Assembly: GCA_002348825.1 (NCBI GenBank) | Contig: DEBN01000081.1 | Location: forward strand, 14,630 to 26,724 | DNA length: 12,095 bases | Reading direction: 5' to 3' | Source of the DNA: Gammaproteobacteria bacterium UBA2955 | GTDB lineage: Bacteria; Pseudomonadota; Gammaproteobacteria; Pseudomonadales; Azotimanducaceae | Shown here: in pieces, positions 1 through 8,070 of the stretch | Layout: the number at the start of each line of letters is the position of its first letter | How positions within the stretch are numbered: the stretch's first letter is position 1 | Program-made: the position numbers and the translations under genes | The notes under the pieces: model-generated | The model's input: the letters and a program-made list of their open reading frames with translations, nothing else | The model's database searches: none | What the model was told of the DNA's origin: nothing

Positions 1-1137
1 TTTTATCAGCCAGAAGATTACTGGCACGCAACGCCTCCAGCCCCAGAACATCTCGCACGTTATTTCGACATTAAGGTTTTCCCAGACCTTAGCGGCTTGA
101 TGCAACATCGCGACGAGCGCGCGCGGCAATGCTCGAATGACTCGGGCTGCATTGCATTTATCGGCGAGCTCCCGGATCAAGGGCAACTCGAAGCGGACTG
201 GCAAACCAACCCAGTACAATTTATCCGGCGCATAGACTTTGCGCGCGCGAGCAAGACTCAATACGAGCTCGCCGCTATGCGTAATGCTTCCATCGTGGGC
301 GCACTCGGCCATAACGCTGCGGCCGATTGCTTCATGGGTGGTGGCAGTGAATTTGAAGTACATATGGCTTATTTGGCGGCGAGCGGACAAAACGAAACCA
401 CACTGCCTTACGGCAATATCGTTGCCCAGAATGAGCATGCCGCTTATCTCCACTATCAGTTCCAACAACGCAGCAGCGCGAGCATACCCAGCACCCTTTT
501 GATTGACGCCGGCGGCGCGTTCCGGGGCTACGCGAGCGATATCACCCGCACACACTTAAAAACTGGTTCCACTGCTTCCAACATCACGGATTCGGTGTTT
601 TCGGACTTGCTCACACGGATGCAGGCACACCAAGACGCATTAATCGAAGCTATCGCACCGGAGCAAAACTACGTCGCTCTGCAAAGACTCATGCACCAAC
701 AACTCGCTGAACTATTAACTGACACAGAAATACTGCGTTGCTCTGCGGCAGAGGCTTTCGACACTCATCTAACCGAAACTTTTTGTCCGCATGGACTCGG
801 TCACTTGTTGGGACTACAGGTTCACGACGTGGGCGGGCAACAAATTAATGCGGCCGGGGATATGAGTCCGCCGCCAGAGAATTACCCTAGCTTGCGATTT
901 ACACGGTCCATTAAAGAGGAAATGGTGCTGACGGTAGAGCCAGGCGTGTACTTTATTCCGGCATTGCTAAGCGCGCACCAACAAAACGATCAACGTATAA
1001 ATTGGCGTTTAGTCGAGTCGCTAATACCCTACGGCGGAATCCGCATCGAGGACAATGTTAGGGTGCTCGACCACGGTGTAGAAAACCTCACACGAGACGC
1101 ATTTAGCGCGTTGCAGCTCTTGGGCAACGAACGATGA
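1..1137 (+). CDS. pepQ: Xaa-Pro dipeptidase (prolidase), 5' end outside window
   Basis: Cytoplasmic metallopeptidase of family M24 that hydrolyses Xaa-Pro dipeptides, freeing proline. The frame is open from base 1 and begins with FYQPEDYWH, which resembles the segment about 80 residues into E. coli PepQ, so roughly 80 N-terminal residues are missing; 378 residues are visible. All five expected dinuclear-metal ligands of the pita-bread fold can be seen: Asp codons at 505 and 538 (DAGGAFRGYASD), His at 802 (HGLGH), Glu at 937 (TVEPG) and Glu at 1048 (GIRIEDNV). The TTG/ATG codons near 97 lie inside this frame and are not the start. The stop overlaps the start of the next gene (ATGA), implying translational coupling to the S9 peptidase. 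PepQ is preferred over PepP (aminopeptidase P) because of the N-terminal DYWH motif and the insertion-rich C-terminal half; recognition is by memory of the family, not by a search. Confidence 0.93.
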   Translation, partial: FYQPEDYWHATPPAPEHLARYFDIKVFPDLSGLMQHRDERARQCSNDSGCIAFIGELPDQGQLEADWQTNPVQFIRRIDFARASKTQYELAAMRNASIVGALGHNAAADCFMGGGSEFEVHMAYLAASGQNETTLPYGNIVAQNEHAAYLHYQFQQRSSASIPSTLLIDAGGAFRGYASDITRTHLKTGSTASNITDSVFSDLLTRMQAHQDALIEAIAPEQNYVALQRLMHQQLAELLTDTEILRCSAAEAFDTHLTETFCPHGLGHLLGLQVHDVGGQQINAAGDMSPPPENYPSLRFTRSIKEEMVLTVEPGVYFIPALLSAHQQNDQRINWRLVESLIPYGGIRIEDNVRVLDHGVENLTRDAFSALQLLGNER

Positions 1138-3296
1138 AGGCCACGCTGACACCCGAGCGAGTATTTGCCGAACCCGGCTTGCGGGTCGCACAGCCCTCTC
1201 AATTTAAAATCTCATCCTGCGGACAATACGTAAGCTTTCTGCAGGCGAGCGCAGTCAGCAACAGCATTCTGGACCTGTGGGTATTCGTCTGCGCAACCCA
1301 ACAGCGTTTTTGCCTGCTCGCCGCATCCAGCATCGCAAAGGAGGCAAAAGAAGACGTCAGCGCCTTAACCGCCAGAGAACGCGCTGAGCGCGAACGTCGT
1401 CGCCAATTCACCCAAGGTATAACCGAGTATTTCTGGCGCCCCAACACGACGTCACTGGTCGCCTGCATCGATGGGCAGGCTTACCTAACTGACGTCGAGT
1501 TATCGACACCGAGCCAGTTGACCAACCGTAACACTCGTCAAGCGGCGTTTAGTCTCAGTGCCAACGGCCAATTCCTCAGCTATGTGCGAGACGGCGATCT
1601 CTACTATCGCCGCATTAACGAAGACCTAGAGGTTGAACAACGAGTTACCACTGATGCAACGGCAACCCTTTCAAACGGTGCCGCAGATTTCCTCGCCGCG
1701 GAAGAAATGCACCGTTTTAAGGGTCACTGGTGGTCGGCAGATGAAACGTTACTGTTTTTCAGCAAAGTTGACGAAAGCCGAGTAACCGTAAGCAATCGGT
1801 TGGAAGTAGACGCCAACGGCAGTCGCTCTATCGCACAGCGGTACCCCTATGCCGGCGCAGTGAATCCCAGTGTTTCGCTCTGGCAGTACTCCATCGCAAC
1901 TGGCGAACTGCTAGAGCTTTGGCGCGACAGCGAAGAACAAGCCTATTTAGCCAGAGTCGACCCCTGCACAGATGGCCTCTACATCCAGTGCCAGGATCGT
2001 CTGCAGCAGACTCTGACTGTATTGCGCAAGGGATACGCGGAAAAAAAATGGCAAACGTATCACGTAGAACGCTCTGCAACCTGGATAAACCTCACTGACG
2101 ATTTTACCGAGCTGCAAGGCGGCGGCCACGCGTTTACCTCTGAATCTAGCGGACGACGTCAAGCGATTCTTCTCAACAGGCCGAACGCGCCGGAGCGCCT
2201 AGCCTGCCCGACGCATCTCAACCAACTGCTTGGCGCCGATACTGAAAAGATTTACGCCTGTGGTTGGCAAGATACGCCGCTGGAGAATCACTTATTCACG
2301 ATACCACTAGATGGCAGCGCGTTTACCCGAATTACCGAAGATGCCGGCTGGCATGACTTCGTCCTAAATCCACGCCAGTGCCTATTCGTAGATCGCTTTA
2401 CTAATGATCTCACGCCTCTAAAAGTTAGCTTGAATAGCGCGGTCGCAAAGCGCGTGGAGCACACATTATTCGAGGAGCAAATAAACGCCAACCATCCTTA
2501 CCAGCCTTTTCTGGCGAACCATGTCCCCAGCGAATTTGGCTCCGTACTGACGTCGGAACAAGAAAACCTGTACTTCAGATTAACCCCACCGCTGTCTAAA
2601 ACAGGCAAACATCCAGTCATCGTTTACGTCTACGGCGGTCCCGGCGCACAGAAAGTGCGCAAAGAATGGAGTCCGCTACTGCAGCAGCTGTTCGCTCACA
2701 ATGGATTTGGTGTACTGGAACTTGATAACCGCGGCTCGAGCAACCGTGGGCGAGGATTTGAAGCGCCTATCTACCGTGCGATGGGTAGTGTGGAAGTCGA
2801 GGACCAGTTACGTGGCGTGGAATTACTTAAATCTGTGCCGTGGGCAGATACCAATAATATCGGAATTTTTGGTCACAGCTACGGCGGATATATGACCTTA
2901 ATGTCGTTGTGCAGCGCGCCAGACGTCTTTAAAGCGGGGGCAGCAGTAGCGCCTGTGAGCGACTGGGCGCTTTACGACAGCCACTACACCGAGCGCTACA
3001 TGGGCTTACCTCAGGAACAACCCGACGCCTACAGAAACAGCGGTGTGATAGCTCACCTACACCAACTCGAAAGCGCGTTGATGCTTATTCACGGTATGGC
3101 TGATGATAATGTTCTATTCACACACAGCACGTTGATCATGGCGGAGCTGCAAAAACTCGGGAAACAGTTTGAGCTAATGACTTACCCCGGCGCCAAGCAC
3201 TCCATGCAGGAAACTCACGTTTCCATTCATCGATTTACAGCGATACTGGATTTCTTTTCCCGGCATCTGCAGACAGAAACAAACGGCGAAAATTAG
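1134..3296 (+). CDS. Dipeptidyl-peptidase-IV-like serine peptidase (S9 family)
   Basis: A 720-residue prolyl-oligopeptidase-superfamily enzyme: an N-terminal beta-propeller (about residues 20-440) followed by an alpha/beta-hydrolase domain (about 465-710). The catalytic triad is Ser582 (GHSYGG), Asp657 (ADDNV) and His689 (AKHSM). Tyr500 in VYGGPG matches the oxyanion-hole tyrosine. The pair Glu190-Glu191 in AAEEMHR matches the double-Glu motif that binds the free N-terminus of substrates in DPP IV, so removal of N-terminal Xaa-Pro (or Xaa-Ala) dipeptides is the likely activity. The N-terminus (MKATLTPERVFAEPG) has no signal peptide or lipobox, unlike many secreted bacterial DPP IV enzymes, so a cytoplasmic location is inferred. 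The ATG overlaps the pepQ stop by 4 bp, suggesting one transcript: this enzyme would release Xaa-Pro dipeptides that PepQ cleaves. Its 3' end overlaps the opposing ycfH gene by 62 bp. Confidence 0.9.
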   Translation: MKATLTPERVFAEPGLRVAQPSQFKISSCGQYVSFLQASAVSNSILDLWVFVCATQQRFCLLAASSIAKEAKEDVSALTARERAERERRRQFTQGITEYFWRPNTTSLVACIDGQAYLTDVELSTPSQLTNRNTRQAAFSLSANGQFLSYVRDGDLYYRRINEDLEVEQRVTTDATATLSNGAADFLAAEEMHRFKGHWWSADETLLFFSKVDESRVTVSNRLEVDANGSRSIAQRYPYAGAVNPSVSLWQYSIATGELLELWRDSEEQAYLARVDPCTDGLYIQCQDRLQQTLTVLRKGYAEKKWQTYHVERSATWINLTDDFTELQGGGHAFTSESSGRRQAILLNRPNAPERLACPTHLNQLLGADTEKIYACGWQDTPLENHLFTIPLDGSAFTRITEDAGWHDFVLNPRQCLFVDRFTNDLTPLKVSLNSAVAKRVEHTLFEEQINANHPYQPFLANHVPSEFGSVLTSEQENLYFRLTPPLSKTGKHPVIVYVYGGPGAQKVRKEWSPLLQQLFAHNGFGVLELDNRGSSNRGRGFEAPIYRAMGSVEVEDQLRGVELLKSVPWADTNNIGIFGHSYGGYMTLMSLCSAPDVFKAGAAVAPVSDWALYDSHYTERYMGLPQEQPDAYRNSGVIAHLHQLESALMLIHGMADDNVLFTHSTLIMAELQKLGKQFELMTYPGAKHSMQETHVSIHRFTAILDFFSRHLQTETNGEN

Positions 3297-4011
3297 CACT
3301 GGTTGCTCTCGCCAATGCGCCCACCTCCAAACCCCTGAGTTGCGCCAAAAACTCCGCCGTCTGCGACACAAACGCAGGTTCATTTTCCTTACCCCTATAG
3401 GGCACTGGCGCCAGCCACGGCGCGTCTGTCTCTATCAGTAGTCGATCGAGCGGCACGTCGGCCGCCACCGCTCTTACATTTTCCGCTTTGGCGAACGTCA
3501 CGATGCCGGAGATGGATATGAAATAACCCAGATCCATCGCTCTCTCGGCCATCGCCCATGACTCGGTGAAGCAATGCAACACGCCTTGAACCCTAGGAAA
3601 ATTCTCGAGCATCGTTAACGTATCCGACTCGGCGCCGCGCGTGTGAATGATCACTGGCAAACCGTAACGCTCTGCCAAATTCATCTGATGTTCAAACGAG
3701 TACAGTTGCAAGCGCCGCATTTCAGCGTTGCCAGCTGTTGTGTAATCCAGGCCTGTTTCACCCACGGCCACCACGCTCGGTCGAGCTAGCTTGCCCTCTA
3801 TCCAGGCTATCCCGTCCTCTACGCTTTGCGGATGCGTACCCACACTGGCCCAAACATCATCATGCGCTTGCGCCAGCGCCAAAACTTCCTCTATACCTGA
3901 TTCGTCTACCCCAACGCAAAGCACACCGCCGACGCCGTTTTGACGTGCCCTATTCAAGGCGTCGCCGGCAGAGTTCAAGTAGTTAAGATGGCAATGGGAA
4001 TCAATAAACAC
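3235..4011 (-). CDS. ycfH: TatD-family metal-dependent hydrolase (YcfH-like)
   Basis: A 258-residue TIM-barrel hydrolase of the amidohydrolase superfamily; E. coli YcfH is about 265 residues. TatD relatives have metal-dependent DNase activity, but the physiological substrate of the YcfH branch is not settled. Metal-site residues are in place: His6 and His8 (DSHCHLN), Glu85 (GETGLDY), His123 (IIHTR), His146 (LHCFTES) and Asp196 (ETDAPWLAP). The C-terminal NFRRLF motif followed by a short tail is normal for the family, so the 62-bp overlap with the converging S9 peptidase gene is probably real and not an overextended frame. The start is GTG, giving a protein that begins exactly at the conserved MFIDSHCH; only a weak Shine-Dalgarno (GAAACG) is visible. 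It is last in the mltG-tmk-holB-ycfH run, 21 bp after holB. In many pseudomonads a pilZ gene lies in this gap; it is absent here. Confidence 0.93.
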   Translation of the reverse strand: MFIDSHCHLNYLNSAGDALNRARQNGVGGVLCVGVDESGIEEVLALAQAHDDVWASVGTHPQSVEDGIAWIEGKLARPSVVAVGETGLDYTTAGNAEMRRLQLYSFEHQMNLAERYGLPVIIHTRGAESDTLTMLENFPRVQGVLHCFTESWAMAERAMDLGYFISISGIVTFAKAENVRAVAADVPLDRLLIETDAPWLAPVPYRGKENEPAFVSQTAEFLAQLRGLEVGALARATSANFRRLFLSADAGKRNPVSL

Positions 4012-4032
4012 AACGTTTCAAAGTTTGCAGAT

Positions 4033-4890
4033 TTAACGTGTTTTGTTTTTGAAGTGCAGAAGAGCGGTCCACTGCGCGAGCAACTTTTCAAGCAACAATT
4101 GAGCATTAGCCGAGTTTGATGACTGCAGCGCGAATCTGACCTGATTAATCTCATTTATAAAGACCAAAGTTTGCCTATCTGCCAAGCGCTTTTGCTCCGA
4201 CAGCAGTAAACGCACCCAGCGCGCCAAGGCCTCGACCACATCTGTTTGCATAATCGCCGCAGCAGCGGCGGCAGCATCCGAAGTACGCTCTACCTCGGCG
4301 AGCCAACTGCGAAGGTTGAAATTTTTAGCCGCGACAAGCGCCAGGGGCGCATTGTCGACCTCTGCTAAATCCTCTTCGGTATACGCTAGACCCTGCTGCT
4401 GCAGCCAATGCTCGGCAACACCGAGATCTTTGGCCATGGCAAATCGCTGACAGCGGCTCCGAACCGTCGCCATAAGACGCCCCCAATAAGGTGTGGCGAG
4501 CAAAATATGTGTATTCGGTGGCGGCTCTTCCAACACTTTCAGCAGCGCGTTCGCCGAATTTTTGTTCATCGTATGGGCGTCAACTATACAGGCCACCTTG
4601 CGCGCACTTATCTGCGGCGTCTGCACAGCAAATTGCGTTAGCTTTCTAATGGCGTCTATCTTAATTACAGCACCATCCGGGCGAACCCAGCAGAAATCTG
4701 GATGTGCGACCTCGTAGGGAGGTAAATCGCTGACGATACCGACTAATTCGGCGGCACATCGAGCCAATAATGCCTCACCGCCCCAACCTTCACCGCAGCT
4801 TAGGACCATCGCCGAAGGCAGTCGCTCCGAGCTCGCCAAGCCGGCCACACGCGCTACGATTTGATCATGCCAAGGAAATACCGAGTACAT
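4033..4890 (-). CDS. holB: DNA polymerase III delta' subunit, short form lacking the Zn-binding module
   Basis: Clamp-loader subunit delta', an AAA+ family protein that works with delta, tau/gamma and others to load the beta clamp. Identifying segments are the N-terminal FPWHDQI, HPDF at about residue 63, the IKIDAIR segment (76-82), the ANALLKVLEEPPPNTHILLAT block (113-133) and the SRC motif (145-147). The Walker A position reads CGEGWGGEALL (32-42) with no lysine, which is normal for delta' because it does not hydrolyse ATP. At 285 residues it is shorter than E. coli HolB (334). The usual cysteine cluster before HPD (CGxCxxC in E. coli) is missing: the chain runs from ARCAAEL directly through VGIVSDLPPYEVA to HPDF. 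An alanine run of seven lies near 4253-4276. The gene starts 8 bp after tmk with ATG. The identity is firm from the motifs and the tmk neighbour; the C-terminal collar domain is poorly conserved by eye. Confidence 0.9.
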   Translation of the reverse strand: MYSVFPWHDQIVARVAGLASSERLPSAMVLSCGEGWGGEALLARCAAELVGIVSDLPPYEVAHPDFCWVRPDGAVIKIDAIRKLTQFAVQTPQISARKVACIVDAHTMNKNSANALLKVLEEPPPNTHILLATPYWGRLMATVRSRCQRFAMAKDLGVAEHWLQQQGLAYTEEDLAEVDNAPLALVAAKNFNLRSWLAEVERTSDAAAAAAAIMQTDVVEALARWVRLLLSEQKRLADRQTLVFINEINQVRFALQSSNSANAQLLLEKLLAQWTALLHFKNKTR

Positions 4891-4898
4891 AACACTAC

Positions 4899-5537
4899 TT
4901 AGTTGTGCCAGCGCCGGATCAGGTCAGCGATGTGGGTTTCGATCGCTGCTGCCACTTGATCAATTGTTTTCTGCGCATCGATGACGCGAAAACGCCCCTC
5001 ATCAGCGGCAGCACGGGTTAGATAGCCGGCCCGCACCCGTTGATAGAATTCCAGTTGCTCGGACTCCATGCGGTCCTTAGTACGCTCGAGCATACGCTGT
5101 TGCGCAAGGTCTGGAGCAAGATCGAGAAGCAGCGTTAAGTCCGGTTGCAGCCCATCCTGCACCCACTGCTCTAGCGCCGCTATACGCTCTAATTTCAGAC
5201 CCCGGCCGTAACCTTGGTAGGCATACGATGCGTCTGTAAAACGATCGCAGACCACCCACATGCCCTGCGCCAAAGCGGGACGAATAACACAATCCAAGTG
5301 CTGCATGCGAGCGGCAAATACCAATAATAACTCAGTCATACCGCTGACCTGCTCTTCGCGCACTGCCAACATAGCGTCGCGCAAGGCTTCAGCCAACGGC
5401 GTACCACCGGGCTCGCGGGTCCGGATGTAGGGCACGTTGTTAGTTTCCAACAGCTGACAAACAAAATCGATGTTGGTGGTTTTACCGACGCCCTCCGAGC
5501 CCTCAAGCGTAATAAATTTACCGAAATTACGAGTCAT
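4899..5537 (-). CDS. tmk: Thymidylate kinase (dTMP kinase)
   Basis: Phosphorylates dTMP to dTDP with ATP, the step after both de novo and salvage dTMP synthesis. The 212-residue length is typical. The P-loop is GSEGVGKTT (residues 13-21), the dTMP-binding segment TREPGGTPLAE follows at about 40-50, and the catalytic DRF motif is at 98-100 within CDRFTDASYAYQG. A LID-like arginine-rich stretch RTKDRMESE is at about 152-160. Start ATG at 5537 is preceded by AAGG at suitable spacing; the gene lies 21 bp after mltG and 8 bp before holB, a classic order. Nothing abnormal is seen. Confidence 0.96.
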   Translation of the reverse strand: MTRNFGKFITLEGSEGVGKTTNIDFVCQLLETNNVPYIRTREPGGTPLAEALRDAMLAVREEQVSGMTELLLVFAARMQHLDCVIRPALAQGMWVVCDRFTDASYAYQGYGRGLKLERIAALEQWVQDGLQPDLTLLLDLAPDLAQQRMLERTKDRMESEQLEFYQRVRAGYLTRAAADEGRFRVIDAQKTIDQVAAAIETHIADLIRRWHN

Positions 5538-5558
5538 AGCTGCGCCTTAGTAAAGATT

Positions 5559-6617
5559 TCAATTAGGCTTTGAGCCTTGCATCAGAAATTTCCGCACTGC
5601 GGCATTGTGTTCATTCAGCGTACGAGAAAATTCGGAAGTACCGTCACCGCGCGCCACAAAATATAGATAGTCCCCTTTTGTCGGCTGAGCCGCAGCCAAT
5701 AAAGAATCGAAAGAAGGTAGCGCGATGGGTGTCGGTGGCAAGCCTTTTACTCTATAGGTGTTGAACGGCGAATCCACGCGCAAGTCACGAGAGCGGATGT
5801 CGCCGTCAAATGCATCGCCTAGGGCGTATATCACCGTCGGATCTGTCTGCAGACGCATATTGAGCTGCAAGCGATTGTGAAAAACCTGACTGATGGTGCG
5901 GCGATCACCGCCCTCGCCACTTTCTTTTTCAATAATCGAAGCAAGAATGAGCAGCTGATCGGGGTCCCTCACCGCCAGCCGCGCATTCCTCTGCTGCCAC
6001 GCCGCATCGAGCTTAGTCTGCATCGCTTTATGCGCCATAACCAAGACATCGCTGACCTTCGTTCCTCTGACCACCATGTAGGTGTCGGGAAAGAAATAAC
6101 CTTCGGCGAACTGTATAGGCAACCGGAGCCGTTTTAACAACAGCTCGAAATCGCTATTGGTTAGGCCAACACCAAGGTCATCGACGAGAAACGTGCTTTT
6201 CCGCAACGCCGTGAGCACCTGCTTCAATGTGGCGCCTTCGGCCAGCTGTACCGGGTGCAATACCACTTGGCCAGTGGAAAACAGGTTCAACAAGCCGAGT
6301 GGAGAGATGTTTCTGGGAAGGTCGTATTCGCCCGCCTGGACCGACACATCCAATGATGTCATGCGCGCATACAAAGAAAACAATCGGGGGCTCTCTAGGA
6401 CCCCTTGCTCTTGCAGGTCCGCTGCAACTTGGGCAAAAGATTGCCCTGGCCGAAGGTCGTACCGAACTGGGTTTTCAAGGTTGCCCGGACGTTCTGCCCA
6501 GCCTAAAAAGCCAAAATACAACCCCATCATGAGTAACGCGATGCTCGCAATACCAGCAACAATGCTGACCAGATATGGCGAACGAGTATCGTCGTTATCT
6601 ACCTGCGGGGCATTCAA
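5559..6617 (-). CDS. mltG: Endolytic murein transglycosylase MltG (YceG)
   Basis: Membrane-anchored lytic transglycosylase that cuts nascent glycan strands and is thought to set glycan chain length or terminate synthesis at the inner membrane. The 352-residue protein has a short cytoplasmic N-terminus, one transmembrane helix at about residues 16-38, a LysM-like region (about 50-120, with LRPGQSFAQVAADL) and the YceG catalytic domain. The catalytic glutamate is Glu230 in LASIIEKES, matching E. coli Glu218. The segments MRLQTDPTVIYALG and TYRVKGLPPTPIALPS are highly characteristic. The first in-frame start that fits is TTG at 6617, just 5 bp after the fabF stop; no in-frame ATG occurs before the transmembrane helix, and no strong Shine-Dalgarno is visible, so translation is probably coupled to fabF. 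Many relatives carry pabC between fabF and mltG; here there is no room for it. Confidence 0.94.
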   Translation of the reverse strand: MNAPQVDNDDTRSPYLVSIVAGIASIALLMMGLYFGFLGWAERPGNLENPVRYDLRPGQSFAQVAADLQEQGVLESPRLFSLYARMTSLDVSVQAGEYDLPRNISPLGLLNLFSTGQVVLHPVQLAEGATLKQVLTALRKSTFLVDDLGVGLTNSDFELLLKRLRLPIQFAEGYFFPDTYMVVRGTKVSDVLVMAHKAMQTKLDAAWQQRNARLAVRDPDQLLILASIIEKESGEGGDRRTISQVFHNRLQLNMRLQTDPTVIYALGDAFDGDIRSRDLRVDSPFNTYRVKGLPPTPIALPSFDSLLAAAQPTKGDYLYFVARGDGTSEFSRTLNEHNAAVRKFLMQGSKPN

Positions 6618-6622
6618 TAGCT

Positions 6623-7858
6623 TCAGATACGGCTGAAGATCAAGGTACCGTTGGTACCGCCAAACCCAAAGGAATTGGTTGCCGCGTTTTCCAGCGTGGT
6701 TTGGCGCGCCTCGTTAGGCACATAATCCAAGTCGCAACCCTCTCCAGGGTTTTCTAGATTGATAGTCGGTGGCAATACTTGGTCGGTCAACGCCTTGATC
6801 GTGAAGATCGCTTCTACCGATCCGGCCGCTCCCAACAGGTGTCCTATCATCGACTTCGTCGAACTGACACACAATTTGGTCTCGGATCCAAAAACTGACT
6901 TAACACCCTCGGTCTCTGCCACATCACCCAATGGGGTAGACGTACCATGCGCATTTAAATACCCAAGCTCATGAGGATTCAAACCGGCGTCGTTTAAGGC
7001 GTTTTGCATGGCTTTTGCACCACCTTCGCCAGATTCCGACGGACCGGTGATATGGAACGCATCACCACTCATCCCGAACCCGGTAAGTTCTGCATATATG
7101 TGCGCACCCCGCGCTTTTGCTCGTTCATATTCTTCAATGACCAGCACGCCGGCACCCTCGCCAAGAACAAAGCCATCACGGTCAGCATCCCAGGGTCGGC
7201 TCGCCGCAGCGGGGTCATCATTACGCGTTGACAGCGCTTTCATAGAGTGAAATCCGGCAACAGTAATTGGCGAAGTCGCAGATTCGGCACCACCAACGAC
7301 CATAACGTCCGCTTCACCGTATTGGATCATTCGAGCACCAAACCCAATGTTATGCGTGCCCGTTGTACAGGCTGTAACCACAGCAAAGTTCGGGCCTTTA
7401 AACCCCCATTCAATGGAGACATTCCCAGAGATCATGTTGATGACTACGCCGGGTATAAAAAAGGGAGACACCCTCCGCGGCCCACTATTAACCAACGTTG
7501 CGTGGGTATTTTCGATGGTTTCAATACCGCCAATCCCTGAACCAATCGCGACGCCTATGCGATCGGCATCGTCTGGATGTGCGGTTAAACCTGCATCTTT
7601 GATGGCTTGGGTTGCCGCAGCTACTCCCAGTTGAATGAACGAATCCATTCGCCGAGCTTCTTTAGGGTGCATATAGTTGCTGATGTCGAAATCCACGATG
7701 CTGCCACAGATTTTTACCCCAAAAGCCTCTGTGTCGAAGCCTTCGTTAGCACGAATACCGCTTTGGCCGGCTATTGCTGCTTGCCAGGAACTCTCAACGG
7801 TGTGGCCTATCGGAGACACCATTCCCATACCGGTAACAACCACCCTACGTCTGCTCAT
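6623..7858 (-). CDS. fabF: 3-oxoacyl-[acyl-carrier-protein] synthase II
   Basis: Condensing enzyme that elongates acyl-ACP with malonyl-ACP; the FabF type also extends palmitoleoyl-ACP. The 411-residue product (E. coli 413) shows the Cys-His-His site: Cys164 in TACTTGTHN, His304 in NAHGTSTPLGD and His340 in SMIGHLLGAAG, with Lys335 in SSTKS and the C-terminal NSFGFGGTN loop. The frame is open further upstream, but the start chosen is ATG at 7858, giving the family N-terminus MSRRRVVVTG, with GGGAG just upstream. A 212-bp gap separates it from acpP, with a hairpin and a palindrome in it. The mltG start follows 5 bp after the stop. Confidence 0.97.
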   Translation of the reverse strand: MSRRRVVVTGMGMVSPIGHTVESSWQAAIAGQSGIRANEGFDTEAFGVKICGSIVDFDISNYMHPKEARRMDSFIQLGVAAATQAIKDAGLTAHPDDADRIGVAIGSGIGGIETIENTHATLVNSGPRRVSPFFIPGVVINMISGNVSIEWGFKGPNFAVVTACTTGTHNIGFGARMIQYGEADVMVVGGAESATSPITVAGFHSMKALSTRNDDPAAASRPWDADRDGFVLGEGAGVLVIEEYERAKARGAHIYAELTGFGMSGDAFHITGPSESGEGGAKAMQNALNDAGLNPHELGYLNAHGTSTPLGDVAETEGVKSVFGSETKLCVSSTKSMIGHLLGAAGSVEAIFTIKALTDQVLPPTINLENPGEGCDLDYVPNEARQTTLENAATNSFGFGGTNGTLIFSRI

Positions 7859-7960
7859 TGATTCGCTCCCGCTCCAAGCGCATTGGATTTCCAAATAAAC
7901 CACATATTAATCGACCTGTCTGCATGCCGCCTGTCTCTCCATGCCTTCGAAAAGGTCGGA

Positions 7961-7972
7961 CGCACCGGTGCG
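7961..7972. promoter_or_regulatory. 12-bp perfect palindrome in acpP-fabF gap
   Basis: CGCACCGGTGCG is a perfect palindrome about 103 bp upstream of the fabF start. An 8-bp direct repeat TCGGACGC (7956-7963 and 7975-7982) flanks and overlaps it. The cluster of symmetry in a 212-bp non-coding gap suggests a protein-binding or RNA-structure element, but no known site is recognised. Confidence 0.35.
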
Positions 7973-8041
7973 CCTCGGACGCCGAGTTCCGCAAAATAAG
8001 ATTTAAAAAGGTGGGATCCGGCAGGCCCAGCAAGATACCGC

Positions 8042-8062
8042 GGCGCTCTTTAATCTAGCGCC
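8042..8062 (-). other. Hairpin just after acpP
   Basis: GGCGCT-N9-AGCGCC is a perfect 6-bp stem starting 8 nt after the acpP stop. No T-run follows on the minus strand, so a strong intrinsic terminator is not supported. A partial terminator or a 3' stabilising/processing hairpin, giving more ACP than FabF, would fit the biology. Confidence 0.5.
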
Positions 8063-8070
8063 CTGATCAA

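Noticed and set aside
3297..3400. Possible intrinsic terminator after the S9 peptidase
   Set aside because: The downstream sequence is coding for ycfH on the other strand and no GC stem with a T-run was seen.
4253..4276. Repeat-like GCC/GCG run in holB
   Set aside because: It encodes seven alanines with mixed codons in a helical region; it is not a tandem DNA repeat.
6157..6636. 159-residue plus-strand open frame opposite mltG
   Set aside because: It is antisense to a clear, fully conserved mltG and has no family resemblance.
7859..7903. Upstream extension of fabF (start at 7903)
   Set aside because: The extension is not conserved in FabF; ATG at 7858 gives the family N-terminus and has a GGGAG site.
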